Below are positions 50,630 to 61,752 of a stretch of DNA of 64,000 nucleotides, in pieces (within the stretch, counting starts at the first letter, position 1; the number at the start of each line of letters is the position of its first letter). The DNA lies in contig JAALGY010000020.1 in NCBI GenBank assembly GCA_032358165.1, positions 558,001-622,000 on the forward strand. The letters run 5' to 3'. Under the pieces are notes generated by a model. It made no database searches and was not told the origin of the DNA. It saw nothing but the letters and a program-made list of their open reading frames with translations. The DNA is from Diplosphaera chodatii. Taxonomy: Eukaryota > Chlorophyta > Trebouxiophyceae > Prasiolales > Stichococcaceae. Position numbers and translations under genes: made by a program.

Positions 50630-52409
50630 AATGGGAGATGACCCTCAGTTCGCGCCTCCTAGAGGGAGCCGGGCGTGTGTCACAAGGGCCGCGCGAAGAA
50701 TCGGAGCAGTCCACAGCTTGTTTGGCGCAAACCGCTTCAGGAGCCACATACATCTGCGATCTTGTGCTCCAGGCTGCTCCACTGGCAACTGGCATCTCGG
50801 ACAAGTCTTGCAACCTATTCACCACGTTGAGACAGGATGGTGCTGTCAGTGCGATTGCTAGTCATCGATCTGACTGTTGGGCTTCATTGCTCAACCCCCT
50901 CACGTGGCTGCCAGGAGCAAATGCCCAACAGATCGAGATCATTTGTCGTGGCTGTGACTGTGAAAGTACTAATGTTGACCCAGCCTGGTGGCTAACGCCA
51001 CTGCACGAGTGCACGCAGCAGTCGGGCGCAGGGGTGCCAGATGGCGGATCTTACCCTCGAAAGCTACTATACAGACGATCGTCACTGCACGAGTTGAGGA
51101 GCAACGACGTGACAGCTTGCAGGCTATGGGCAATGTAGCTGCAACGCAAGTGGGGCACGCGTCACCAGTCCACCAAGCAATGTGCATCCGCCCGGCAAAG
51201 ACCCAGGATCTGGGCGGAGGACACAGGCACTCCTGCATGATGAGGTGGCAGCGCCGTAAGAATCGATGCACACAAATGCAGAGTGGAGAAGGAAACGGCT
51301 GAGCGGCCACGGCCGTTGCATCCCACACGCTCATGGTGCAGCAGATGCCGTGCAGCCGTCGGAAGACAGCAGCCGGGAGCTGTTCCTGCAGCCCCGCCGC
51401 CACGGCAGCAGCGAGATCGTGCCACATGACCCCCCTGCCGACCTTCGTGTAGCTGCTCGCAGCTCCAGCTTATGACGCTGCGGGTGTGAGTGCCGCACCA
51501 GTTCCACAGCAGCGGCGGCAAGCAGGCAGCGCATCAGTGCCCAGCTGCCTGTGTGGTGTGTGGGCGGCGGTGGCAGTTGCAGTTTGCTTGCTCTCTGTTG
51601 CGGCTGGTGTATGTGCATTGCAGACCTTGCCCACGACGACCACTTGGTATACATCCCGGTGTGACGGATACTGCACTTAGTGAATATGACTCATGTTGAA
51701 GCTGCTCGTCGTCCTTCGATTGTGTGACAATCTTCGATCAGTGCGGGGTGGCACAGCACATGGGCCCACGTCACGCGCCAGCCTGGTACATGGAGACTCG
51801 TGATGAGGCAGCACTCCGTACACCAGTCCGTCTCGCATATATAGCTTCGCCGCAGTATTGAACGGCACGTTTCGTGGCGCTGAAGAACGTCTCCGCAGCC
51901 ACTGCAACAGAGCTTCGCAGCATGCTGCCGAGGCGCTAAGCCGGGTTTGCCTGGCAGCAAGATATCTCCAGCACAATTCAGGCAAGTGGGCCGCCCGTGC
52001 GGCGCGCATTGCTTCGGGCTACACGTTGGCCATGCAGGTTGCGGAGCAGCCTGATGCGGCGGCTACAGCGGCGCTAGCCTCTGCGCTGTCCGCCTCGTTG
52101 CCATGCACGCGCAGGGTCCAAGTAGCAAATCCATAGCTGTGTGAGCTCCAGATGCAGGAAAGACCGGCATAGAGTCCAGTTGACATGTGATGTCGCACTC
52201 GGCAGGCCTGATCGGCTTGCCTCTGACGGTACCAGCCAGCTGAGTGTGTAGTGCCAGAAGTGACTCCGTGCTGATGGAAAGCCCTTCGGCGCAGGTGGAC
52301 ACAATACCGTCTGCTGCTTTGCTAATCTCACGGGTGTACCTCCTGCTGGAGCAGCGTGCGGTGGGCGGAGGGCTTTTTGCTTCGCTGGGCGGTGCCGCAG
52401 GTGTGCACA
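50630..52409. other. Unassigned region upstream of the first iGluR-like gene
   Basis: About 1.8 kb without a recognised gene. Several stretches look exon-like on the plus strand: a possible start MADLTLESYYTDDRHC at 51042; SEDSSRELFLQPRRHGSSEI and VPHDPPADLRVAARSSSL before a stop at about 51475; ASQHAAEALSRVCLAARYLQ at about 51913-51972; and RVYLLLEQRAVGGGLFASLG at about 52333-52390. The last two could be N-terminal exons of the receptor gene or a separate small gene. No consistent splice chain could be fixed and the opposite strand is also open. Confidence 0.25.
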
Positions 52410-55400
52410 ATGGCGGCGCAAGTTCTCAGGGTCGCCGCGACGCAGCGCCCGCCTTTCGGTAGGATTCTAGACGGACACAATCCAGAAATGTCGATGAGAC
52501 GGCTTTGATAGCCGTACGAGGTCCTGGTTGGGCAGCATTAGTGTTGATAGATCAGCCACCCAGCTCCGCATCTGACATGGGTTGAAGGATCATGTGTTGA
52601 TTACAGTGTTTGTGGACCCCGCCCGCACGGGGAACGCCCGCTTCTACGGCCTGCTGGTGGACCTGCTGCCGACGCTGTTGTCATACGGGTGAATTGCGCT
52701 GCCTCGTGCCGCAATATCATCGCTCCCACATGTGGCGCACTACTCTTGATACCCTCTGCCCCCTCACACTGCGACAATGTCGTCCTGCCACTGCAGATTT
52801 GGGGGCGGAGACAACACTTCGCTTGTATACTACGACATCCCGGCCAGCGGCGGCGTGCTACGCCCCGATGGCACCTGGACCGGTGCGGAATCTGGCAGTC
52901 TGCCCTGTGCTGGTGCCCGTCGAGCACCTGTTTCGTCTTGTCTGCCAGCACGCCCACCGCAGCATCAACCACGCCAACCAGCAAACAAAGCGATGCCATA
53001 CGTGCGCCTGCACTTCCGGCAACATCCGGCGTTCGTCCGGCATGATTATTAAATGGGCGGCACTCGGTTGCAGGCATGATGGGGGAGCTGGTCGAGGACC
53101 GTGCAGACATAGCCGCCTTCCCGCTGACGCTGACGCTGGACCGCGCCCGCGCCGTGGACATGTCGTACAGCTTCATGAACGGGGGCCTGGGCATCCTGGT
53201 GACCGCTGCGGCTGACCTGTTGATGCCTGGCCAAGGGCTGCAACCGCATGCAACCCTGTCACCGCGCACAGTCGCGGGCATTCGCTGGTTTCCTCCGGCT
53301 GATGGACACCGCAAGCCAGGCAGAGCCGCGTGGACGTGCTGCAGGTGTCTGCTGAGAAGCAGGGCACGGATGCGCTGGCCTTTCTGAAGCCCTTCACCTG
53401 GCAGCTGTGGCTGGCGATTGTGGCGTCCATGCTCGGCGTCGCCTTCATCGGCTGGCTGCTGGCCCGCCTGTCGCCACTGGGCCGCTATGAGGTGGACATT
53501 CGAGGCAGTCAACTTATGTATCTACCTTTTGAACCGTTTTGAATCGTTTTGAAAGCATTGCACTTATCGAGGCAGGCAATGGTCATGTTTGTTTTCATGC
53601 CAGTCGGACTCACCGGCTGCCAACCTTCACGCAACCCTGAATCTGCAGATCAAGCGGTTGCGGAGGCTCGATGTTGAGCACCATGACACCAGCGAGTATG
53701 TTGTGGAGGCAGGTGAGGATCTGCAAGTGGATCCTCCTGGTGCGCACATGCTGGCTTCCCCCTTGCCTTTCATCTGATGTACTGCTTCCTGCTGACTGGG
53801 TGTGGGGCCCCTGCAGCAAACGACAGCTCCATCATGGAGGCAGCTTCTACCCAGCTGGGGCAGGTACCTCCCTGACCTTGGTTTCGGCCCCACCTGTCCA
53901 CCATGCTGCCTCGCACCGCACGTTGATGACATTGCCGCAGCGTGAAGTCATTCAAGGCTGACATCCCTGCGCTGTCCCCCTGCATCACAGATGCCCCAGC
54001 CCCGCAGCCGCAGCTGGGCAGTCCGCATCGTGGCTTTATCGTATGGCATCTTCTCCATCATTGTGCTCTCGTCGTACACCGCCAACCTGGCAGCGTTCCT
54101 GACGGTGGGGACTCATTTTTCTGCCTGTGAAAGTTGCACATGTGCCACTTGAACGGTCTGGCCTGTCTTCACTGCATCCACTCGCTGGTGCCTTTGTCAC
54201 TTGCGAGGTGCACTTGTCATCTGGCAGTTTTAGATGTGCTGGGCAGCTCATCATGACACTCTGCACAACCTCAGCCCTTGATTTTACACCTTGGGCAGTG
54301 CTGTGCTGCTGCTCACTGCTGCTGTCCCTCAACATTGTGCAGGTCAAGCAGCTGGTGACGACGGTGGACAGCACCATCAGCCTGCTGCGAAATGGCGGCA
54401 GCTTTGCCGTCAGCAGCGGCGGCTCCACCGTTACCTACTTTCAGAATGCGCTCGACCCGGTGGCTGCTGCGCTGTCATCTAGGTATGTCGAAAGTTCTTA
54501 GGATAGAAATCATCCCTGTTGGTGGGAGACTTCGGTTATATCGCGCATGCAGCATCAACTTGTGCTGCGCTCTTGATCCTGTGCGTGACTGTGGACGCAG
54601 ACGCCCACATCGGCAGTCACTGTTCCAGTGGAGGGTCTGAACTGCTCTGGTGTGCTTCCACAGGATGCGGATCTATGCTGGAACAGCTGACGCAGTGGCT
54701 GCAGTGCGGGCTCTCGACGTGGTGGCGTACATAACAGACTACACCACGCTGAAGTACTTTGCATCGGTGCGCAGCCTGTTCCCTGTTGACTGTGGGTGAC
54801 GATGACAACCCATGTTCAGCAATGGGCACATGACCTAGGGGCTTCCTGCATACTCAAGTTGGGTGCTCTTTGCAGTCACTGCCGTGCGATGTGGACATCA
54901 ATGGCCAGGCGTTTGGCCCCGGCAGCCTGACATTTGGACTCCAGAAGAACTCCATGCTGCTTCAGGGATTGAATCAGGCGGTGCTGAAGGTGGGTGCAAC
55001 GGACATGTGGGCAAGATGTAAGATATATCCCAGCCCTGAAAGAAGGCGCTGCTGTACACCTAGAACATTGTCATGGCGCTCAACATTGGCTATCATGACG
55101 GTGAAGGTACAAAGCAATGGTGTGCTAGACCAGCTGATCAGGAAGTGGACCACAGACATCGACCAGTGTAAGGCCGACCAGGTGTGACCTTACTGCACGT
55201 GTTCTATACTGCCAGTGTTTCGGCAGGCAGTCAGAGAAGCCAAGACATGCTTTAGCCCTTCAACCGGAGCAGGCAGTCCTTGGGTCGCATGTTGCAAGGC
55301 GCCTATGGTGCAACAGCTTTGTCCAGGGCCCTGACGCTTGTGTTCTGCCGCAACAGACTGACACCAACCGGCTGAACGTGAACTCGCTGGTGGGGCTGTT

Positions 55401-56562
55401 CTACATGCTGCTGCTGGCGGTGGCGCTCGGGCTGTGCATCGCGGCGGCCGAGCGCATCCTGTCAGCCTGCCCTTCCATCAGCCACCGATGTGACCAGCTG
55501 TGGCGGACAGGTGCACAGCATTTGCACGATACATCATATGACGTTTCCCTTGCCTCCCAAACCATGTCTTACCAAGTGGTTACCAGTTGCTGAACTGCCA
55601 AGGTGAACTGCCCCTGGCGGTCAGCCGGAGGCACTCTGCTGCAGGTTGGCAATAATCGTCTACACCATCGCCCGCAGTCCAGCATGTGCTGCAGTCAGTC
55701 TGCCCATCAACACGAGGTCCCATTGACCATGCAGGCCACGACCTGGTGACGAGGTGCCTGCCAGAGCAGCACCGGCCAGATGTGCCATCGCCCACCGGGT
55801 TCTCAAAGTCCGCGCTGGACATCAGCCGCTCCTTCGCGCCACAGCGGACGAGCGCTCAGAGTCAAAGCAGGTTGCCACCATGCTATCCTTGCAATGGTCA
55901 CAAGACGCATGCAATGCCACCATGCTATCCTTACAGTTGTCACAAGACGCATGCAATGCCAAGCACGCTGCGACGGCCGTGTGCTCACTGAGGTCGCCCA
56001 TCGTGATGCATCAGCAATTGCTTCTCTGCTGCTGCTGCTGCTGCTGCGATGCTGCTGCTGCGATGCGAGGAAAAAGCACTTGACATAGACAGTGATTCCT
56101 GTGTGCTATTGCTGCAGGAGCTCTGGCATCAGCAAGCCCGGCAACTATGGGCTTGCAACACACAAGTCGACAGCGCAGGCAGCCGCAGACGCAGTCGCCG
56201 CTTTCGATGCGACGGAAGCAGAGGAGTTGGAAGTAGCAGTCAAGGTCGCTGTTCAGCACTGCCCCTTGTTGCTTGCTGTCCATTAGCATATGGGCGGCGG
56301 CTTGCAGTGAGTGTATGTACACATGGGGCTGAACAGGCTGTGTGAAGACACATGTATGGCATGCCAGCAGCACAGCGAAGCGTGGTATGTTTGGTGTAGC
56401 CTGCTGAGGAACCGAGCTGCATCGCTGCAGGCTGGCGACTACAGCACAGATGGCTCCGTCGCCACGAATGGTGAGGACGACAGAAGAGCCGACTACCGGC
56501 GTACGACCAGCGCCATCAGCGGTGGTGGCACTGCAAGGATCATATGTGCCGCGACGAAATAA
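52410..56562 (+). CDS. Ionotropic glutamate receptor-like channel (copy 1)
   Basis: Ligand-gated ion channel of the iGluR superfamily. Order: S1 lobe MAAQVLRVAATQRPPF joined across an intron to VFVDPARTGNARFYGLLVDL; TSLVYYDIPASGGVL; GELVEDRADIAAFPLTLTLD and RARAVDMSYSFMNGG (the conserved ligand-binding Arg, about 53078-53200); M1 WQLWLAIVASMLGVAFIGWL (about 53400-53460); IKRLRRLDVEH; pore region NDSSIMEAASTQLGQ then MPQPRSRSW; M3 IVALSYGIFSIIVLSSYTAN and LAAFLTV (54030-54105); S2 lobe SLLRNGGSFAVSSGGSTVTY, VVAYITDYTTLKYF (Asp), SLPCDVDINGQAFGPG to KWTTDIDQC (disulphide pair); M4 LVGLFYMLLLAVALGLCIAA (55390-55448); cytosolic tail PSPTGFSKSALDISRSF and a last exon ending ISGGGTARIICAATK with TAA at 56560-56562. 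No amino-terminal domain or signal peptide was found before S1. An intron after LLSYG (52690-52797) is absent in copy 2. Confidence 0.85.
55874..55957 (+). repeat. Two-copy 42-bp tandem duplication
   Basis: Units at 55874-55915 and 55916-55957 are near-identical, both beginning GCCACCATGCTATCCTT and ending CACAAGACGCATGCAAT. The array lies in an intron or late exon of iGluR-like copy 1, just after the DISRSF-coding exon. Confidence 0.85.
56026..56064 (+). repeat. CTG trinucleotide microsatellite
   Basis: Seven CTG units followed, after a CGATG-type interruption, by three more and a second CGATG. The array lies in the 3' part of iGluR-like copy 1, most likely in an intron. Confidence 0.85.
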
Positions 56563-57923
56563 AGCGGCGCCTGACACTCACCTCTAAACTACATAACTAG
56601 CTTGGTGCCTGGGCGAATATTGGCGCTGTATACTGGCAGCCCGTGACACCAGACCCGCAAGAGTGTGTGGCAGTTTCATGCTGAGATATTCGCCTGTGGT
56701 GATGAGTTGCCTAGGGAGGGCGCACACGAGGTCGCTGCGGATGTGCTGCAGGGGCGGTGGTGGGGTATAGGACTGTCTCTTGGCATCTGCTTGCTTTGAT
56801 TCGAAGTGTCATCCAGTGTGGTGGTCTTAGTGCCATTGCGAATCGTGCTTCGAAGTGTCTAAGTGGTTTGTGCAACAACTATTTGCAGCGTTGCTGGGAT
56901 GGAAGCTGCTGGGCACATCTCTTTTCGCGCTCTCGTTGGTGTAAGTCTGCATGCAATGGCGCATTCTGCGCTGCAGCGCTTGTGGCACGTAGCGGCAATT
57001 GTTGCCCTGATTCGTTGCTGAACGTGCAGAGAGTTGGACTATTGGGGTTGTATTGAAGTGATGGTAAAGAAGTCTTTTCGCAAGCAAATGAGCAATCGCA
57101 ACAGCTGTTACGTGAGACTTGCACCGGCAGGCAGCGGAAGGCCAACATACTGTCACTCATGTCCTGGTCGAATTGCTGTGTCAACCAAGTCCGCAGCACA
57201 CAGCTCTACAGCACTGTAGTCGACAACCCCCACCACCGCCCATTGAACCTAGGGATACTATCGCAGCTTCGCAGGTTTGTTGTGCGGCATGGCCGCCCAG
57301 GAGCGTAGTCTCGGACGGCCCAAGTGACCAGATGTCATGGTTGACTTCACAGCTGACACTATCAAGGGTTCAGCTGCATGCGTCACAGGCAGTGCTGGTC
57401 TGGTATGAGCTCTCGACGATCTGGTGCGCGCCAGCGAGAATTCAGCACTTCTCATGTACACCACCTGCACTTGGGCAGAAGCCAGCAGTAGTGGCGCAAT
57501 GCAGCAGCCGTCCAGTTCACAAAACGTGCACACATTGCTGGTCTCAAACACAATATTTTGCTGATTTTGTATGCCTATCGACTACACGTCTTGGCGCGTA
57601 GTCAGGCCTGTGAGCCTGGCTGTCTGCACGCACGCCACGCATAGCAGGTGCACTATCCGACCCGCCAAGAGGACGAGAGCAGCACCAAGTCTCAGGACAC
57701 CAGATACGGACTGCCAGTCGTATGCCGCAAGGTGCTTGCTGCCTCAAAGCGTCGTGGCTGCTGGCGTGCGTGCGCTGCATGCCGCAAATAGGTAGCTGCG
57801 GCATGAGCCCTCAGGCCAGGGCTTTGTACTTTCCAAATACTGGAGTGGCCAGCCGCCTCACCCTGCTGGCAGCGTGGTGTAAAATGCGTCGAGTTCTCTT
57901 GCCCGTCCTGGCTGCAGGCGGTG
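56563..57923. other. Spacer between the two iGluR-like genes
   Basis: About 1.36 kb. No recognised gene. A plus-strand open stretch at about 57660-57795 (SYAARCLLPQSVVAAGVRAL) ending near a GT donor could be an N-terminal exon of copy 2, but it matches no family and has no clear counterpart in front of copy 1. Confidence 0.3.
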
Positions 57924-60900
57924 ATGGCGTCGCTGCGGGTGGTTGCAGCAGACAGACCGCCTTTTGTGTTCATCGACTCCGCACGCAGCGGCAACGCTCG
58001 CTTCTACGGCCTGCTTGTGGACCTGCTGCCGGTGCTGCTGTCATACGGGGCCGCCGCTGGTGACAGAACGGCCCTGGAGTACTACGCAGTGCCTCCCAGC
58101 GGCGGTGAACTTAAGAATGGCAGCTGGACAGGTCCGGAGGACAACGCACCATTTTCTACTGTGGCCCACTGTTGTGACCAAGTGCCGAGATCACATAATG
58201 CTGCGTGAGAGCTGCGGTTCGGATCAGCTCTCGCGCACATTGAAGTCATTCTTGTGCAGTGCTGCTCAACAGGGATTATGGGGGAGCTGACAAATGGCAA
58301 TGCAGATATTGCGGCGTTCCCGCTGTCACTGACACTGCCTCGGCCGACGTACGTCGGCCTATCGTACAGCTATCTCAACGGCGGCATCGGTATCCTGGTG
58401 AGTAGCACTTCCGCGCAAAACTAGAAACTTGAGCTGCATTTGCTCCATGCAGTGTCGTGGCACATACTTAGCAGCACCGTGGCTTTTTTGGCAGGTGTCT
58501 GCCAGGAGGCAAAGCGCAGATGCACTGGCGTTCCTGCAGCCCTTTGCCTGGCAGCTTTGGCTAGCAATCGTGGCGTCCATGCTGAGCGTGGCGGTCATGT
58601 TCTGGGTCCTGGCGCGACTGTCCCCCCTGGGCCGATTTGAGGTGAGGCCCCGCCCACACAACCCTGGCAGCAGAGTGTGACAGCCTGCAGCTGCTGCCTG
58701 AGCACCGCCAAACACGACTTGCATCCGTCCACATGGCGCCTTGCGTCACATGCCATGCTGGCTGCGGGCATAGCAGCAGGCAGTTGCGGCTGACGGCTCG
58801 TTCGGCCTGATGCACTGCATGCAGTGTGCAACATTTTGTGCTGCTACCATTGCAGGTGAGGCGGCTGCGGAGGCTGGATGTTGAGCACTTGTCTGTGGCA
58901 GAGTATGTAGTGGAGTCAGGTGCGTGGCTTCGACTGTCGCCTTATGTTGCAGGTGCAGGCTGTGCATGAATGCGAAGATCAATTGGCATACAAGCTTGGC
59001 AGATTGGTCAAGATGGTGACAAAACTTTGTCCCTTGTGCTGCAGCAAATGATAGTGTGTTCATGGAGGCAGCCTCTACACAGCTGGGCCAGGTCAGTCAA
59101 TGACATTGACAATATGTGCCCCTACTGACGCCACTACAGGCACACGAGGCATGCACCTGAGAGTCCTGGTCTGGGTTTGTTTGCTGTTGGGTGTCACCCG
59201 CTGCTGGCACAACTGCTGCAGATGCCACAACCGCGCAGCCGAAGCTGGGCAGTCAGGCTGCTGGGCCTGTCCTACGGGATCTTCTGTGTCATTGTGCTCT
59301 CGAGTTACACCGCCAACCTGGCAGCTTTCCTGACGGTGCCCATTGACCTTGAAATTACTACGCCCTTGTTGCTGTTCGAGTATGTTGGCCCGTGCTTGCA
59401 TGTTCCCAAATGCTCCCAGTCTTGCATGACACAATATGCATGTACAGAGGCGCTTACTGAGCCAGCCTGTTGAGCGGTGCAACAGGTAAGGCAGCTGGGG
59501 GCAACTATAGACAGCCCGCTGAGCCTGCTGCGGAACGGCGGCAACTTTGCGGTCAGCTCGGGCGGCAGCACTCTGAGCTATTTTCGCTCAGCGCTGGACC
59601 CTGTAGCAGCAGCGTTGGCCCCCAGGTGCTTGCCTGCCGCTCTACCCCAACGTGTAGCATTCAACACCACGGCACCAAATGCAGTCCCACCCTGCATCAG
59701 CAACGTGTGACTCAGCACTTTGGCACTGAGGTTGTGCATCAGGGTGGCCAGCGGGGGCAACAGGAATATACTTGTGAGGGCGCAGCGAAGCATCACCCCT
59801 TCAGGTGTTTGAGGAGTTTCAGTATGCTGTTGATCGCAGGATGCGGGTGTACTCCAGCACGAATGCTGCGGTGGACGCTGTGCGCCGCGGCAGGGTGGTG
59901 GCCTTTCTGACCGACGCAGCCACCCTGCAGTACTTTGCGCAGGTACTTACTGAGCACTGCTGATGTCCATGTGCTTGCTCGGAGTACACCTCCTGCGTGT
60001 TCTGTGGTCGACTTGCAGCACCAGGGTCCTCATCGTTTGTCATGTGCCGCAGAGCTCAGAACCCAGCTTGTGTGGTGCATGCAGTCGCTGCCGTGTGATG
60101 TGACGATCAGCGGGCAGCCATTTGGGCCAAACTCCCTGACGTTTGGGACGCCCCGAAACTCGACGCTGCTGGTGACCCTCAACAGGGCACTGCTGGAGGT
60201 GAGGTCGTGGGAAGCTCGGCTGGAGGCGCACTCGCATGCTTGCTGCCCAGTTCTGGCCGGCTGTTCCAGCTGCTTGGCGGCTGCCCCGCTCAGCGATCGA
60301 ACATCACTGCAGGTGGAAAGCAACGGCGTCCTGGACCAGCTGATCAGGAAGTGGACAACAGAGATCGACCAGTGTGCCACCAGCGCTGAGGTGGCCTGCT
60401 ATGTGATTTCAGCCTATGCAGCATGGGTTGCACGGCAGCCTCTGTATGCAGTGGCCTCTGACATCGCTGCTGGATGTGTCATCGAGTTTCAGGTCACCAT
60501 GTTCGGCCTGTCAGCCGAAATCTTATGTCTTCACTACTATTGCAGGTGGACACCAACCGGCTGGACGTGCGCTCGCTGGTGGGGCTGTTCTACATGCTGC
60601 TGCTGGCGATGACGCTGGCGCTGTGCATCGCCGGCACAGAGCGCTTCCTGGCAGCGTACCCGAAGCTGCTGCAGGGGCTGCGCAGGCCGCTGGCGCCCGT
60701 CGCAGTGGCAGGTGCGTGGCAGAGCGCCTTACACGCGCATGCAGCAACACGCGTCGGCTAAGATGCTACTCTGACAGCTAGCACAGGCAGCTGCACAGTC
60801 GTTCGCAGTACTGTGCACTTCTGGCCAGAGGACGCCAGTACAACATCCTGGCCTGGACCCAACCTGGCACAGGTCAGCGTCTGGCGAGCAACATCATACC

Positions 60901-61372
60901 GGAGGAAAAGCGGTGGGTGCCGGACCACGGCTTTTCAAGGTCCGCTCTGGAGATCAGCCGCTCCTTTCGGCCCCGAGGTCGCAGGTGACTGAGTTCTGCA
61001 ACTGACGCCGTGACAGAACTGCCCCTGGCACACTGAGACGACCACATTTATCACGGGCGTGGGTTCTGGAGGTGCATTCCATACCTAGTTGAATGTGGGC
61101 CTCAGACGACGAGGCCTTGCCATTGCAGCCTTGGCGGCCCAGCGTTCGCCGCACGCGCCGCCGCTGCAGCCAACGCAGTGGCGGCGGCGGATGCTGCGGG
61201 ATGCAGTAATGGGCGCAACACCAGCAGCTCTGACGTCAACAGCTCATTCGGCACTGCGTCAAGCGTCGTCACCCCAGATGACACTGTGCACGACAGCAAC
61301 GCCGCGCCCAGGACAGCGTCTGAGGAGAACCGTGCAGCCGCCACGCTCTTTGTTGCTGGTAACTGCATGTAG
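57924..61372 (+). CDS. Ionotropic glutamate receptor-like channel (copy 2)
   Basis: Tandem paralogue of the preceding receptor with the same domain order. S1: MASLRVVAADRPPFVFIDSA, FYGLLVDLLPVLLSYG, IMGELTNGNADIAAFPLSLT then LPRPTYVGLSYSYLNGG (ligand Arg kept). M1 WQLWLAIVASMLSVAVMFWV (58550-58610). Pore region NDSVFMEAASTQLGQ and MPQPRSRSW. M3 LSYGIFCVIVLSSYTANLAA (59265-59325). S2: LSLLRNGGNFAVSSGGSTLS, VVAFLTDAATLQYF (Asp), SLPCDVTISGQPFGPN to KWTTEIDQC (60085-60372). M4 LVGLFYMLLLAMTLALCIAG (60576-60635). The tail includes DHGFSRSALEISRSFRPRG and an Ala-rich then Ser/Asn-rich last exon ending ENRAAATLFVAGNCM with TAG at 61370-61372. As in copy 1, the visible coding region starts at S1 without an amino-terminal domain. 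Ion selectivity and ligand cannot be read from sequence. Confidence 0.85.
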
Positions 61373-61752
61373 CTGGGGCGGGGCGGGATGACTGTTGATG
61401 CTGCGCTCGTCTAATTATATGGATGTGCTGTCAGAGCGCTTCCACTGCTGTTTCTTTGGTTTCACTGCACATCTGTATTGGTTGTGGGGCACCAGATTTA
61501 GGAGGGGGGATGGGTTTGACCGCTCCAAGAGCTGTGCGGCAGGGTCTACACAGCAGTAGTGCTTGGCACGCATTTCAACAGCTTTTCGCACTTGGTCCTG
61601 ATTGAGGTGTACTATTGGTCCGGAAAGCCTGCGTGTCTCCTGGCCAGCCCAAATCAACACCAGCCGAACGTCTTTGACATGGCGCCGCTTTGTTGGGGAA
61701 CCTGATGTGCTAGATGTTTTGATTTCTGAGGGAAGTCCGTCTTCTTGCGGAC
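61373..61752. other. Short intergenic interval before the SET-domain gene
   Basis: About 380 bases between the copy 2 stop and the SET-domain start. No gene or distinct motif was recognised. Confidence 0.4.
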
